A stretch of 35,920 nucleotides of DNA from Vitrella brassicaformis (taxonomy: Eukaryota; Sar; Vitrellaceae): the NCBI GenBank assembly GCA_001179505.1, contig CDMY01000594.1:1-35920 (forward strand). The letters are read 5' to 3'. Below the pieces are notes generated by a model. The model saw only the letters and a program-made list of their open reading frames with translations, had not been told where the DNA came from and searched no databases. Both the position numbers and the translations under genes were made by a program. Shown one piece after another: positions 7,901 to 19,100 of this stretch. How positions within the stretch are numbered: the stretch's first letter is position 1; every line of letters starts with the position of its first letter.

Positions 7901-10374
7901 GTCTGTCAGGTTGTGTAGCTCTCAGCATCTGTGGAGCACCCTCGCCTACATCTACACCACGGCCCTGCAGGACTTCGTCGCTCCCGTCGAGGTGCTCATG
8001 GGCGAGTGCATCAAGCTGCAACAGCAGCACACGCAGACCTCTCCCGACCACACCACTAATGGCGAAACACCCGCACCCACACAGGCCACCACCGACCTCT
8101 CGCATGAGCCCCTGGTGCGCAAGCTCTTCTACTACTTCCACTGTCTGTTCGAGGGCCAGCCCTTCCCCCTCCCTTCGGGAGCGGCATGCGTCACTGCCCC
8201 GCCACCCAAGGCTATCGCCGAGATTCTCCGGCACATATTCCGCCAGAAACGGAGCGACACCGCGCCCGCGGTGTTCGAGTCGCTGCTGCAGCTGTCGCCA
8301 ACCCTGCTATTCCGCAGCCTGGCGTCCCTCTTCACCAGCGACTTCTCGCGAATGGCCATCAAGGAGGTGGCCAAGACCGGTGGGAGTGCGTCGGCGGCAC
8401 CCGGCCCGATGGTGCTCAGCTGGATAGAGGAGGCCGTCAAGCTGTGCCTCGAGAGTTATGACGACGGCGACACCCGACGTATGGTCGAGGAGGAGCTCGT
8501 CTGGCTGACGGCGCGTGCAGCGGTCGAGGGCGACGACGTGCTGCTGGAGCCAAAGCGACTGGAAGGTGTGGTGTCGTTCCTCCTCTCCAAAGCGGCCCAC
8601 CTGGATAGCGAGGCGCTGCTGCTGGCCCTGCTGGAAAGGGAGGGCCGCAACGGCCGCGGCCCCCTGGCCCCGTCACGCATCGAGTCAGCCACCAATGTTC
8701 TAGTGGAGCAGGCGCATGCCGTGGGCTTCATGCGGGTGGCCTCGCGCGTACATGAGCAGCGGCACGAGTACCCCAAGCTCCTCGACTGCTATCTGCGGGA
8801 CCGGCAGCTGCAGACCGAGATCTTTGACTTCGTCCGCTCACGGCTGGAGAAAGTGCCCGACGGTTTCGACCTGGCGGCCTTCGTCAAGGCGACGCTCGAG
8901 CGGCTGCCGTCACTCGTCAAGGTCGACTGCGACGAGTGCGCGGCCCTTGTGTGTCACATCTTCAGCTCACCGGCAACGTGGGTACAGGCGGCCGGTGCGA
9001 AAGGGGATATGGTGAACGGGGCGACGGAGAAGGGCGGCATGCGTGTCACCGTGCTGCCGGAGCAGGTGCTCACGGCCCTGGACCCCTACCCAGAGCTGCA
9101 GCTGCGTTTTCTCAAGACGCTGCTGACACGGGGGGCGTGCTGGAAGCACAGGGACGACCAGCGGCGGTTCTTTGAGTTGTATGTGGTGCGCCTGGTGGAG
9201 CTCATGTGCCGGCATGAGGCGGGAGGCGTCGTGGGGTTTCTGCGCGAGTATGAGCACCAGATACCCATCGGCGACTGCCTGGCCCTTTGTCAGAAGTACC
9301 AGGTGGTGGATGCGTCGGCCTACCTGATGGAAAGGACGGGCGACTTCCAGGTATGTGGGCAACAGCACAGCACAGCACCCTTCCCTTGCGTGAGCGTCTC
9401 GTCCATGTGTGTTGTCTTGTACATCCATCTATCTGTCTGTATGTCAGGGAGTGGTCACTCTGCTGAAAGCCGCCTTCACGTCTCGGCTGGGCGCCATGCA
9501 GCGCGTCTTTCTGGACCCCTCAGCCAACATCACCAAGTACCTCCGACGACTCATCCCCAAACACCACCACCACACCACCCCGGCAACACAGGCGTCCCAG
9601 GCAGCCTCCTCTCATGCGCAAGGCGGTCCCTCCCACTGGTGGGACGGCTTCCGCGAGGTGACGGAGACGTTCGGTCTGCTGCACCAGGCCATCGACCTCT
9701 GCCAGCGCAACTACCAGCTCATGACGAGCGAGCAGCTCGAGGACCTGTGGTTCGGCTTCCTGGCGGAGGTCGTGCGGGTGCAGGAGAGCGTCCCGCGTGG
9801 ATGGAGCCCCTCCACCGCCGTCGGCAGCTCCCTGCGGCTCACGGGGCTCAACCGGTCGCTGGCCGAGATCGTCTCGGAGATCCTCACCGGCGGGCTGACC
9901 ACCTTCCTGTCTCTCCCCGTCACGCTCAAGCGCATCACCAGACAGCATGCGGCCAGCGAGGTGGGCGTATTCAAGCAACCTTTGGTGCAGATGCTGACGG
10001 GCCTCGCCTTCCAGGAGGCCCTGCTGACCACCTCTGCCCGGCTGGCCGCCCGCGACCTGTTCGCCAGCTTCCAGCAGGTGACCAAGCAGCGCAAGAGGCC
10101 CGCAGTCGTGACACGCACCTACTGCGAGAGCTGCAGCCTGCCACTCGAGTGCCCGCCGGTCAGCGCCCGCCAACACGGGCCTGGTGATGGTGGGGACAGT
10201 GAGCGTGTGCAGGAGAGGGATGGGCGTGTGGCGGTGCTGGCGTGCGGGAAGGCGTACCACGTGGCGTGTCTGGAGTCACAGAGTGACGGGGGAGGCAAGA
10301 GGGATCCTGGCTGGCGTGTGGTGGATAGGACGGGGAAAGGCGACACTGATGCGCTTAGCCCGATCAAACACTGA
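4919..10374 (+). CDS. VPS8: VPS8 homologue, CORVET tethering complex subunit
   Basis: Six exons: 4919-5097, 5188-6294, 6584-6665, 6744-7798, 7910-9350, 9448-10374. All phases match, giving 1596 aa. VPS8 is the Rab5-binding subunit of CORVET, which tethers early endosomes or vacuole-bound vesicles before fusion. The N terminus is acidic (VEDIINQEISDDEEE). A beta-propeller follows, with the hallmark PTCIAIGSHYIVCGTTRGF near residue 207; ALGLILDF and LGSSVLAVFD are later blades. The alpha-helical region begins near VRGWSDVIGEM. The C terminus (about 1512-1560) has a RING-type start, CESC...ACGKAYHVACLE, but no second Cys-x-x-Cys pair, so the finger looks incomplete. A run of about 18 prolines lies near residues 655-675. 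Length is slightly above the animal and yeast proteins. The start is the first ATG in frame with the acidic leader. VPS41 or VPS3 are less likely given the PTCIAIG propeller signature. Confidence 0.88.
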
Positions 10375-10776
10375 TGGAGGATTAAGGCTCGATAGCTGAC
10401 AGACAGGGTAGCTAGAGACAATGACGTGCAGATTTATGTGTGGTATGCGATTGGTTAGTCCTACACGAAGACAATCTGAGACGGCCAGGAAACCCTTTCG
10501 CCCCCAGACGACATCCATTTCATTCCTGCGGGCTGCCAGGGAGTCCACAGTATATCTTCACTCCCGTCGGCCAAGTCCCCCAAAAGTCGCCAGGCATCCA
10601 TCTCCCAGACGCCCTTCTCCTTTGCATACTGGTTGCATACATACACAAAGAGCAGCGACACTAGCTGTAAGGAAAGGATCAAGTAAAGGAAGGAGACAAA
10701 ATGAAGGAAGCCCTGCATGCTGTTGGTGTGCAGAGGTAGCCATCAATCGACTGATTGAGAGTTCCCCCATTGCAGT
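10375..10776. other. VPS8 to PLAC8-gene spacer (UTRs)
   Basis: About 400 bp between two genes on the same strand. It should hold the VPS8 3' UTR and the 5' UTR of the next gene. TTCCCCCATTGCAG ends one base before the next start codon and looks like a 3' splice site, so a 5'-UTR intron is likely. No poly(A) signal was recognised. Confidence 0.45.
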
Positions 10777-12589
10777 ATGAGCAACCAGCCCATCAACGTG
10801 GGCCCTCAGCAGGCGGTGTATGGCGCCGTGGAGCCGCCCCCGGGCAGCCCCGAGAGAGATGCCATGTGGTGAGTCAATAGGCGAAACTCCTTAGCCATGC
10901 ATCATGATACACACAGGAGGAAAGCCCCCATATCGGTGCTTTGCTTTTCTCCCCAGGAGCGCGCGCTGGTCTGACGGCATTTGCGGGCGAGTCGTCTCAC
11001 TCACTTAGAGACAGACAGACAGACAGACAGTGTCACAATGCATGCTTGACGTCATCTGTCTGTTGCTATCTGCGGTCTGCGACGCTTTGCAGCTGCTTCA
11101 GCGACTGTTTCTCCTGCATCTTGGGCTGCTGCGGCCTGGGATGCATCAACAAGGCAAGCTGTCGACACAACCACTCACTCACTCACTCACCCATCCGTCC
11201 ATCCATCCATCCATCCATTCACCCACTCGTGTGTGTGACACTGTGTGTGTGTATGTGTGTGTGTGTGCGAACAGGCGCAGGCCGTGGAGCGGGTGAAGAT
11301 CATGGGCCTTTGGCCGGCCATAATACTGTTCGGCAGCCTGTCGATCCTGCTCCCCCTGATCCTCACCGGCGTCATGGAAATCAGGTTCACCTCCAAGTAC
11401 CCCCACCTCTCCAGTGTCGGTAGCTTCGGCACGAATGCGAAGTGTTACGAAGCCATTAAAATGCTCGGACTAGTAAGCAGGCTAGAACTGGGAAGGGGAG
11501 AGGGGGACTGCCTGCGTGCCTCTGCCTGCCTGCCTGCCTGTCTCCATGCCTGCATGCCTGCCTGCGCGCATTCTTGGCTGCATGGGTCCCCACTTGTGTG
11601 GTTTGTGTGTTCTGTCTGTTTGTTCAGGGAGACCCTTTCAAAAAGTACCTGTCCTACGAAACCCGTCGGCGGCTTGGCTGGGAGGAGAAGCCCATCATTC
11701 GTCCCTTCGTGTTTCCTAAGATACCAGAGGACGTCAGTAGAGGGAAGACGGAGACACACATTCACACTCACACAGACAGACAGACAGACAGAGACAGACA
11801 TCCATATCAACAGCATCCATCCATCCATCCATCGCTTCTTCTCTCCTTGTGCGTGGCGTGCATACGATATATCTGTGTGTGTCTTTATGTTATGTATCTG
11901 TGCAGCTTCCGGCCGAGGGTGTGGCACTGATCTACCTGGAGTACGAGCAGTTCGAGAAGGACAGCGTGCTCCTGTACGTGGACAGCGTGTCTGGCCTCAT
12001 CAGGCTCGTATACATCGTGGTGCTGGTCATCTACCGCATGAAAATCCGCCGACACTACCGCATCCCGCCCACAGACTGCTGCGAAGACTGCCTACTCGTC
12101 TGCTGCTGCGCGCCATGCACGTACGTCTGTTGGCTGGAGAGGGAGGGAGGGAGGGAGGGAGGGACAGATGCATGGCATGCAGCAGCTGATAGGCCACCCA
12201 ATACGCTTTTCCCGATGTCTCTCTCTGTCAGCATTTGCCAGGAGTACCGACACGTCAGCCGCGCCATGGGTAAGTAAGGAGAACACGACAAGACAAGACA
12301 CGACACAAGACGGCACAGCACAGCACAGAACGACCATTCGTGAAGATACATCGCTGGGATTCTCACTCAGGCTACAAGCTTGACATGCCGCCCATCGTGA
12401 GCGCAACAAGGAGGGGATGAAGGGAAGGGTGGGGGGAGGGGTCCGCCCAGAAGTCATGTGTCTCTCCCTGTCATGCAGAACCCATCGGCAGCTGCACCCA
12501 TCCCTGCGGGCGCCCTCTACGTCCAGACCGTCCAGGTGGCCGCGCCGGCCGCGGTGCCCCAGGGCAGCACTGCTGCTGACACCGTATGA
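10777..12589 (+). CDS. PLAC8-like cysteine-rich membrane protein
   Basis: Eight exons: 10777-10868, 11093-11153, 11275-11472, 11628-11732, 11906-12120, 12232-12269, 12371-12396, 12479-12589. Phases agree, giving 281 aa. Two Cys-rich blocks match the PLAC8 (cornifelin/PCR/FCR) pattern: CCFSDCFSCILGCCGLGC near residue 31 and CCEDCLLVCCCAPCTICQEY near 211-230. Two hydrophobic segments are visible: WPAIILFGSLSILLPLIL, and LIRLVYIVVLVIY just before the second Cys block. The family acts at membranes in metal resistance, calcium entry or cell-size control; which applies here cannot be told. Intron 2 begins with GC (AAG|GCAAGC), a rare donor class. A probable 3' splice site ends one base before the ATG, so the start could be revised if an upstream coding exon exists. 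The protein is longer than typical PLAC8 proteins (100-200 aa) because of an insert between the two Cys blocks. Confidence 0.75.
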
Positions 12590-13137
12590 ATCAACTAACC
12601 AAGCAAGTCGAGACACGCACGCACAGTTGGACCGCAGAGGGCGAGAAGGAGAACGAACGACTGAATGAGCGAGTCCTACTAAGATCGACAGATGGATGGA
12701 TGGATGGATGAGTGGATGGATGAGTGGATGACTGCGGTGATGGTTGAGTGAGTGAGGCTGCGACGTGGTTCAATCCGGCTGGCTGGCTGGCTGGCTGGCT
12801 GCCCGCGACAATTGATTGCATTGAGTGGCTGAGTGGATCGACTGAGAGGGAGCACCTAATCAACGAGACGATTGACGGTTGATACATAGATCGATTGGTA
12901 CGCTCGGTTGGTGGGTGCTAGTCAGCGCACCTGCACTTTCGTTCTCTGCAGTAATTCGGCCCTTCATAGGGAGGTCAAGGCAAGGTCAACGAGACCAAAA
13001 AATGTGTCTGTCTGGTTGGTTCTTCATGAACTGAATGAAGCATGCAGCCCAGCCCGTGGCACTGACAAGCACGTCACCCAACCCAACCTGTTGGTGCATT
13101 CATTGCAATGAATCAAGCCATCGACTGACTGGCAGCC
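12590..13137. other. Convergent 3' spacer with tandem repeats
   Basis: About 550 bp between two convergent genes. It contains TGGA repeats (about 12691-12720) and a GGCT array (12777-12801). The rest has no visible signal. Confidence 0.5.
12777..12801. repeat. (GGCT)n microsatellite
   Basis: Six tandem GGCT units in the 3' spacer. Confidence 0.8.
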
Positions 13138-16100
13138 CTACGACATGCCCATGGACTCGAGGAATTCCCGGGCCGACATTCCCTTGGCGGCCTCCTCAAG
13201 CTCGGCAAACGATCGCGGCCGACGACCCAGACCACCACCGCCACTGCGAGTGCCGATACTCACAGCAGGATCGGCTGGAGCAGGTGCTGCTGCTGCGGCG
13301 GCTGATGGTTCTGATGGTTCCGATGGCGGTTGGGCTCCGCCTGCCGGTTGGCCGCCACCCGATCGACGGCCACCGACGGCCGCTTGAGGGTGAGGCTCCT
13401 CCATATCCCACATTTCCCAACACAACTCGTTAACCAGGTCCTGACACACATGTCATATGGATTCGATTCATGCATTGGTGTCAGTCAGGAGAGTGAGAGT
13501 GGGAGTGAAGTGACTGACTTACATCCCATATTTCGTTGGCAACGAAATCCTTTAGTGCGGTGGCCTCAATGTCGCGGTACTCGTACCACACGTCCTTGTC
13601 TGACGGAAGGAGGAGGATACACCAACAGAGAGACAGAGACAGCGGAGCCATGGTGTGTGTTGGATGGCCATGATGAGTGCATGGTCGATATGACTGACTG
13701 ACTTACAGTCGCTGGTCTGATCCTCTCTGAACGGCCGCATCTCCAGCGGAGGCTCAGTGGTGCGGCCCATCATGCTGGCTTCATATCGCCCCGCCTCATC
13801 TGCAGACACAGCCACACACGCACACCACCGACGAGGGAAGAGAGAGAGAGAGAGAGAGAGAGAGAAGTGAGGCGCCAAATGCGGTGTGCTGTGCTGTGCA
13901 GTGGCTGGCTGACTGGCTAGTCTGCCCACCTTGTCCCATTGCGGCCGCCTCTATTCGGTGTTGGTCGTCGCCCGGCTTGATGCAGGATATCAACTACACG
14001 CACGCAGATGATATATATCGATAGGGACACCGAACGACACGGATGGATGGATGAGTGCTTTCTTCTCTTCGTGTTTCTCCACTGCCTTGCCTTGCCCCCG
14101 ACATATGCTCACCCACCTCTTCCTTGATGTGGTTCCATTTCTTGTTGAATGGGCGAGTGGGGTGGTTGGTGATCTCTCTTCGATACTGAGCCAACCAGAC
14201 AGACAAAGGCACCGCACCCAGATGAATGAATGCTCATTCCCGAATGTGAAGATGTGATGTCTGCACCTACCTGGTTGATGAGTGCCTCCGTGAGCGAGAG
14301 CACCAGGTTGATGAAGGGCTTGTCCACCGCCAGGACGGGCAGCACCTGCTCGCTCTTGGTCGGATTCACATTCGCCTCAGCGGCAGCACGGACCATCGCC
14401 GAGCTCTCAACCCCCTCGTCCTCCTCATCGCCATACTCGTCATAGTCGTGCAGCAGACGCCGGCCCCCACGACCCCTCTTCTCGTAAGCTGGCGCGTTGA
14501 GCTGCTTCCGCGCGATGTCATCCCACTCAGGGGACAGACGGCCGCACCATGCGGGAGAGAGCTCGGACTGGCCTGCGCCCGGCCCTTGCCTGGACTTGCG
14601 CTCGCCGATTTCCTGGAGGCGCCTGCGGGAACTGACGAGGTGGTTGACGAGGCCCTTCCAGTTGATGCGGAGACAGGCGGGGAGGGGCGGGGCCGATGGC
14701 GACTGAGACATCACATAGCGGTGAGAGAAATCCGCCGTCAGGGGGGCGATCTGATCAGCCACAGCACAAGACCAGAGACACTCGAGAGTGAGGTCTTGAT
14801 TCATGTGTGCGTTGCGTGTTTTGGCCGGAGCATCTAACCTCACTGATTCCGAAGGTTTCCAGCACGAAGTCGAACACGCCTGCCGCCATATTGGCGGTGC
14901 ATTGGATAGGCAAACGATGCCACTGACACACACACAGACGACATCATAGCCACAGATGGGAAGGCTCACGTGGCCACCCGCGAGATCGATGCCGTCAGTG
15001 GGGTGGTTGCGTACCGTTCCCTGGTGGTTGAGGTGTGCCTCCCGGACGGCAGCCACGACGCAGCGATTGATCTCCCGGTCGATCAGGTCATACGCCACCA
15101 ATGCCATGTCATCAACCCAGTCAGGACCATCCTCCTGACACACACACAAACACACTCATCCATCCATCCACTGGACACCGTGGGCGGTGTTCGTTCCTGT
15201 GTCACCTCCCACCCCCACTGACCAGGTTGGCGTCTCTGATTTGTGGGTAGAACATGTCCAAAGCCTCGTTCTGCCTCGTGAGTCGCTCGTCCTCCTGCAC
15301 CTGGACCGCTGGCCGCGGTATGGCCGGTCGTGGTGTGTCCAGCCCCATGAGCTCGGCCCCCAAGCCGCCACCCTCCTCCCTGTTCTCACGCTCCCAGTCC
15401 TCCATCCACTCGTCACGGTCACGCAGATTGACGTCATGGTCGGGGGCGGGCGTGCCTGCAATACACCATACACAGACACACACAGAGCAGCGTATGTGTT
15501 TGCAGCACGAGAGTGCCATGTGCTGGTGGAGTTACCTGGTCGTCCGATGGAGAGGGCGTACTCGACACGTCTCTCGGGTGTGTCCACCTCATCCGGCCTC
15601 GCTGTGGGGAGAGTCGGCGCCTGCATAAACGTGACGGAAACACACAGCGAGAAATTCATTGACGCATTTGTGACGTCAGCATTCTTCCATTCTGACCTCC
15701 GAGTCGACGACTGTGTCTGCGTGATGCTCCTCCTGCCCGGGTCGGTCCTCACCCTCGCCCTCCTCCGCTTCCACGTGGATGTCCTCCTCTATCTCTTCCG
15801 GGGGCGGAGCCTCCCGCTGGACCACTGAAGGGGCCTCTGCCTCTGGGGCGGCTTGCTCGGCCTAAACAGAGAAAAACAGCCACGGTCAAACACCATCACA
15901 GTCACCCTTCACAAGGACACATACACAGCCTCTTCTAGGCCCGCTCACCCGTGCTGGCATTTCCGACTCTCTCTGGTCTTCTTGTTCGGCCGCCGGTGGC
16001 TCCTCCACATTCACGTCCTCCGGCCGCACCACTTGCTCACCGGCACGGGCCTCCGCTGTATCAGCCTCCAACTCAGCAGGCGCACGACGAGGCACCCCAC

Positions 16101-19100
16101 GGGCAACGGGAGACGCCTATCGATCCAACATAGACAAAGACAAATAGACGCGTGTGGCGTGGAAGGCGCAGATGTACCCACCTACCTCGTCAGGCTCGAA
16201 TTCCTCCATTTCTTCCATCTCTCTCTCGTGCAGGGCCGCCGTATTCGCCGGTGGCTCGGGGGCCGTCGGCTCAGGCTGGGGGAGGGTGATGTCACCGTGC
16301 CTCGGTGGGCCCTCATCGGTCACGTCACCGGCCGGTAGAGCATCACTGCTGGGGCCCTCGGCCTCGTCGTCAGCATCCTGCACAAACGCAGACACAAGCC
16401 AGTACACAACGTGTGTGTGACCCAAGTAGGTCGGTGCATTCATTCATGAGTCGGGGTGCTTCGCACCCCTGATGCCTACCTCCCCAGACGGCAGCTCTTC
16501 AGGAATCGACTCGGGTATCTCGCTCTCCTGCCGCTCGACGCCCCGTCCCTCACCCTCCGATGCGAAGCTCGATGAGTAGTCCTCACTGGGCTTCTTGGGC
16601 AGCACCAGGTGCGGCGCCACGGGCAGCGGCCTCTCCACCACATGCTGGGGCTGGCCAGATGCGGCGGCAGAAGCTGCTGCCGGCGCCTCTCCCTCTTGAC
16701 CTTCCTCCTCCTTGTCGTCTCCCCTGGTGAGGATGGCTTCTTCCTCCTGCATCCGCCGCCACTCGTCAGCGTGTCGGTCGTCAGACGATGCCTCGTCGAT
16801 CTGAATGTCCTCGCTGATCTCATCACCACGGTCCTCCTGCCGGTCGGGGGCCTGGGAAGGTGACTCCTCCTCGAAGCGCATCGAGTAGGGACCCTCCGAC
16901 GGCTCGGCGAATGACGGTGTGCGGCCAGCCGCCTGAGCAGCAGCTGCTGCTGTGGAAGAGATGATGGGCTCAGGTGGGGCAGCTTCGTGTGCGACCTGCT
17001 GCTGTTGCCGCTTGACCTCCTCCAACTCATGCTCTAGCCGCAGCCTCTTGGCCGTGAGGGCCTCTCCGCCTCCCTCAGCACCACCCTCCTGCCGCGAGCG
17101 GCCGGACAGTGGGGGGCTCTCGGGGTGTCGGGGCCGCTCGCGTCGCTTGTGGCGTCGCTCCATGGCCATGAGGTGCTCCTTGCGAGTGGTCTTGCGCATG
17201 CGGATTCGCAGACAGTGCGACTCGTAGTCCTGAAGACATCTGTCCTCGTACAGCTGCAGCCGCTCCAGCTCGGCGTCGAGGTAGTCGTCGGTTGACGCGC
17301 CGCTCTCGCGCATCTGCTGGGCCTTGACCTCCGCCACCTTGTCGTGCAGCCGGCGCATCTTCCGCTCGTGTCGCTGCCGGTGGTAGTTGAGCTGCTCGTC
17401 CAGGTACTGCTCCTCGAAATACACCTTCTGCCGGTACTTCTGTATGAGGGCAGAGGAGTCGACGTCGTCACCGCCCAGGCTCATGCCGCTGGGGGAGCTG
17501 TGCCCGCTGCTGGGCCGGCTGACGTCGCCTCTGCGCCGTCTGTGGTGTCGTGGTGAGGGCGAGGAGGGGCGGAAGTACATTGGGTCGTGGGGGAAGGAGC
17601 CCCGGTCGGATGTGTCGGAGAACCGGGGGGAGCTCGACAGAGACGAGTAGTCCTGGTGGCGAGAGAAAGGGTGATGGGGGAGCGGGAGGGAGGGGGGGAT
17701 GGCCTGATTGATGCACGAACCACCCGACACACAGCACAAGGGTCAAGACGGTCGGCTCGTAAGCACTGTGCGACTTCATTTACCGTGTCTCCTTCCCGTC
17801 TGGTATCCCTCTCCACCCTGCGATCACGGTCGGCCCTCTCTCTGTCGGCAGCTGCAGCAGGGGCGGTCTGTGGGGGCTGTGCCGCCATCTCTTGCGCTCG
17901 CAGCAGGTCCTCCTCGTATCGAGCTTGCTGACGAGCTACACACGCAAACACACAGGAGGCAAGGGGTCAGTCAGTCAGGCAGGCAGGCAGGGATGTGTGT
18001 AAGATGGGGCTGCCCACAAGTGTTTTCATTGCAGTCAGTGCTGGGTTAGGTCACCTTCTTGGTGCTGTGCATGGATGGCTGCCTCGGTCAAAGCAGCCAT
18101 GTGCTGCTGGAGGCGGCCCAAGTCGTCAGCCCTCTGAGTGGCCTCTTGGACAGTCTCCAACTGAGCCATCTGATCCAACCCAACACACAACAGCCAGCCA
18201 AGGGAGCATGGACGCACGAGTAGTAAGCACCATTTTCCCGCATGCATCTTTCTTTCTTGCTCACCGCGTTGTTGAACTGTGCTGTCATCTCTTCAGGCGA
18301 CTGTGAGAGTGCTTCCCCCGCCTCCATAGACTCCTCCAGAGGACTGCCCCCCTTCTGCACACCCACCTCAACCCTCCCACCACCATCAACCTCCAGTCCG
18401 TGCTCCATCTCACCATCGCCCTCCCTCCGCCAGGCCGACTCATCCCCCTCCGATGACGCCACGGCGCCATCAGACCGGCCCGTGTAGGCCGACACCTCAC
18501 CAGACACCGCAGCAGCTGCGTTGAACCGGGGGTGGTCGTCCCACCCATCCCTCAGCCCGAGGGCCGACTCCGGCCGAGCAACGCTCAGTGCGTGGCGGGC
18601 CTCCTCGGACAGATCGTCCCCTCTGCTGGTGCGCCGGTGCTGTGAGATGGGCGAGAGGGCGCCACTCGTGCCTTCCGTTGCCTCGATGCTCGTGGTGCTG
18701 GCCGCGGGAGGGACACTACTGGCGGCGACAAGAGGCGCAGTCTCACGATCGACCGTTCTGTCCACCGCTGCGGCAGCTGCTGGGGGGGCGGTGGGCCGTT
18801 GTCGGGCAGGGTCATGCAGGAGCGCCTCCACGACAGGCACGTCGTATGGCCCACCTGTCCGTGGCACGACTGGCGGAATGACGGCTGCTGGCGTCTCCTG
18901 AAAGCTCTCAATCGATGCTGCGCCGCCGAGCGGACGGGCCCGGTCTCGCGCACCGCCGAGCCCCAGATCAGGGCGGTCGAATGGTGGCGTGCCCCTGAGC
19001 ATCTGCGGCCCCCAAAGTCGGCTCATCTCCTCCATGTCCCTCAGCGACTCCTGGACCATCCCACGCGTGCTGTCATCCTCGCCAATGCGGGTGCTGGTGT

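Noticed and set aside
10421-10780. 119-codon plus-strand open frame before the PLAC8-like gene
   Set aside because: No recognisable protein, and it crosses a probable 3' splice site in another frame; more likely UTR.
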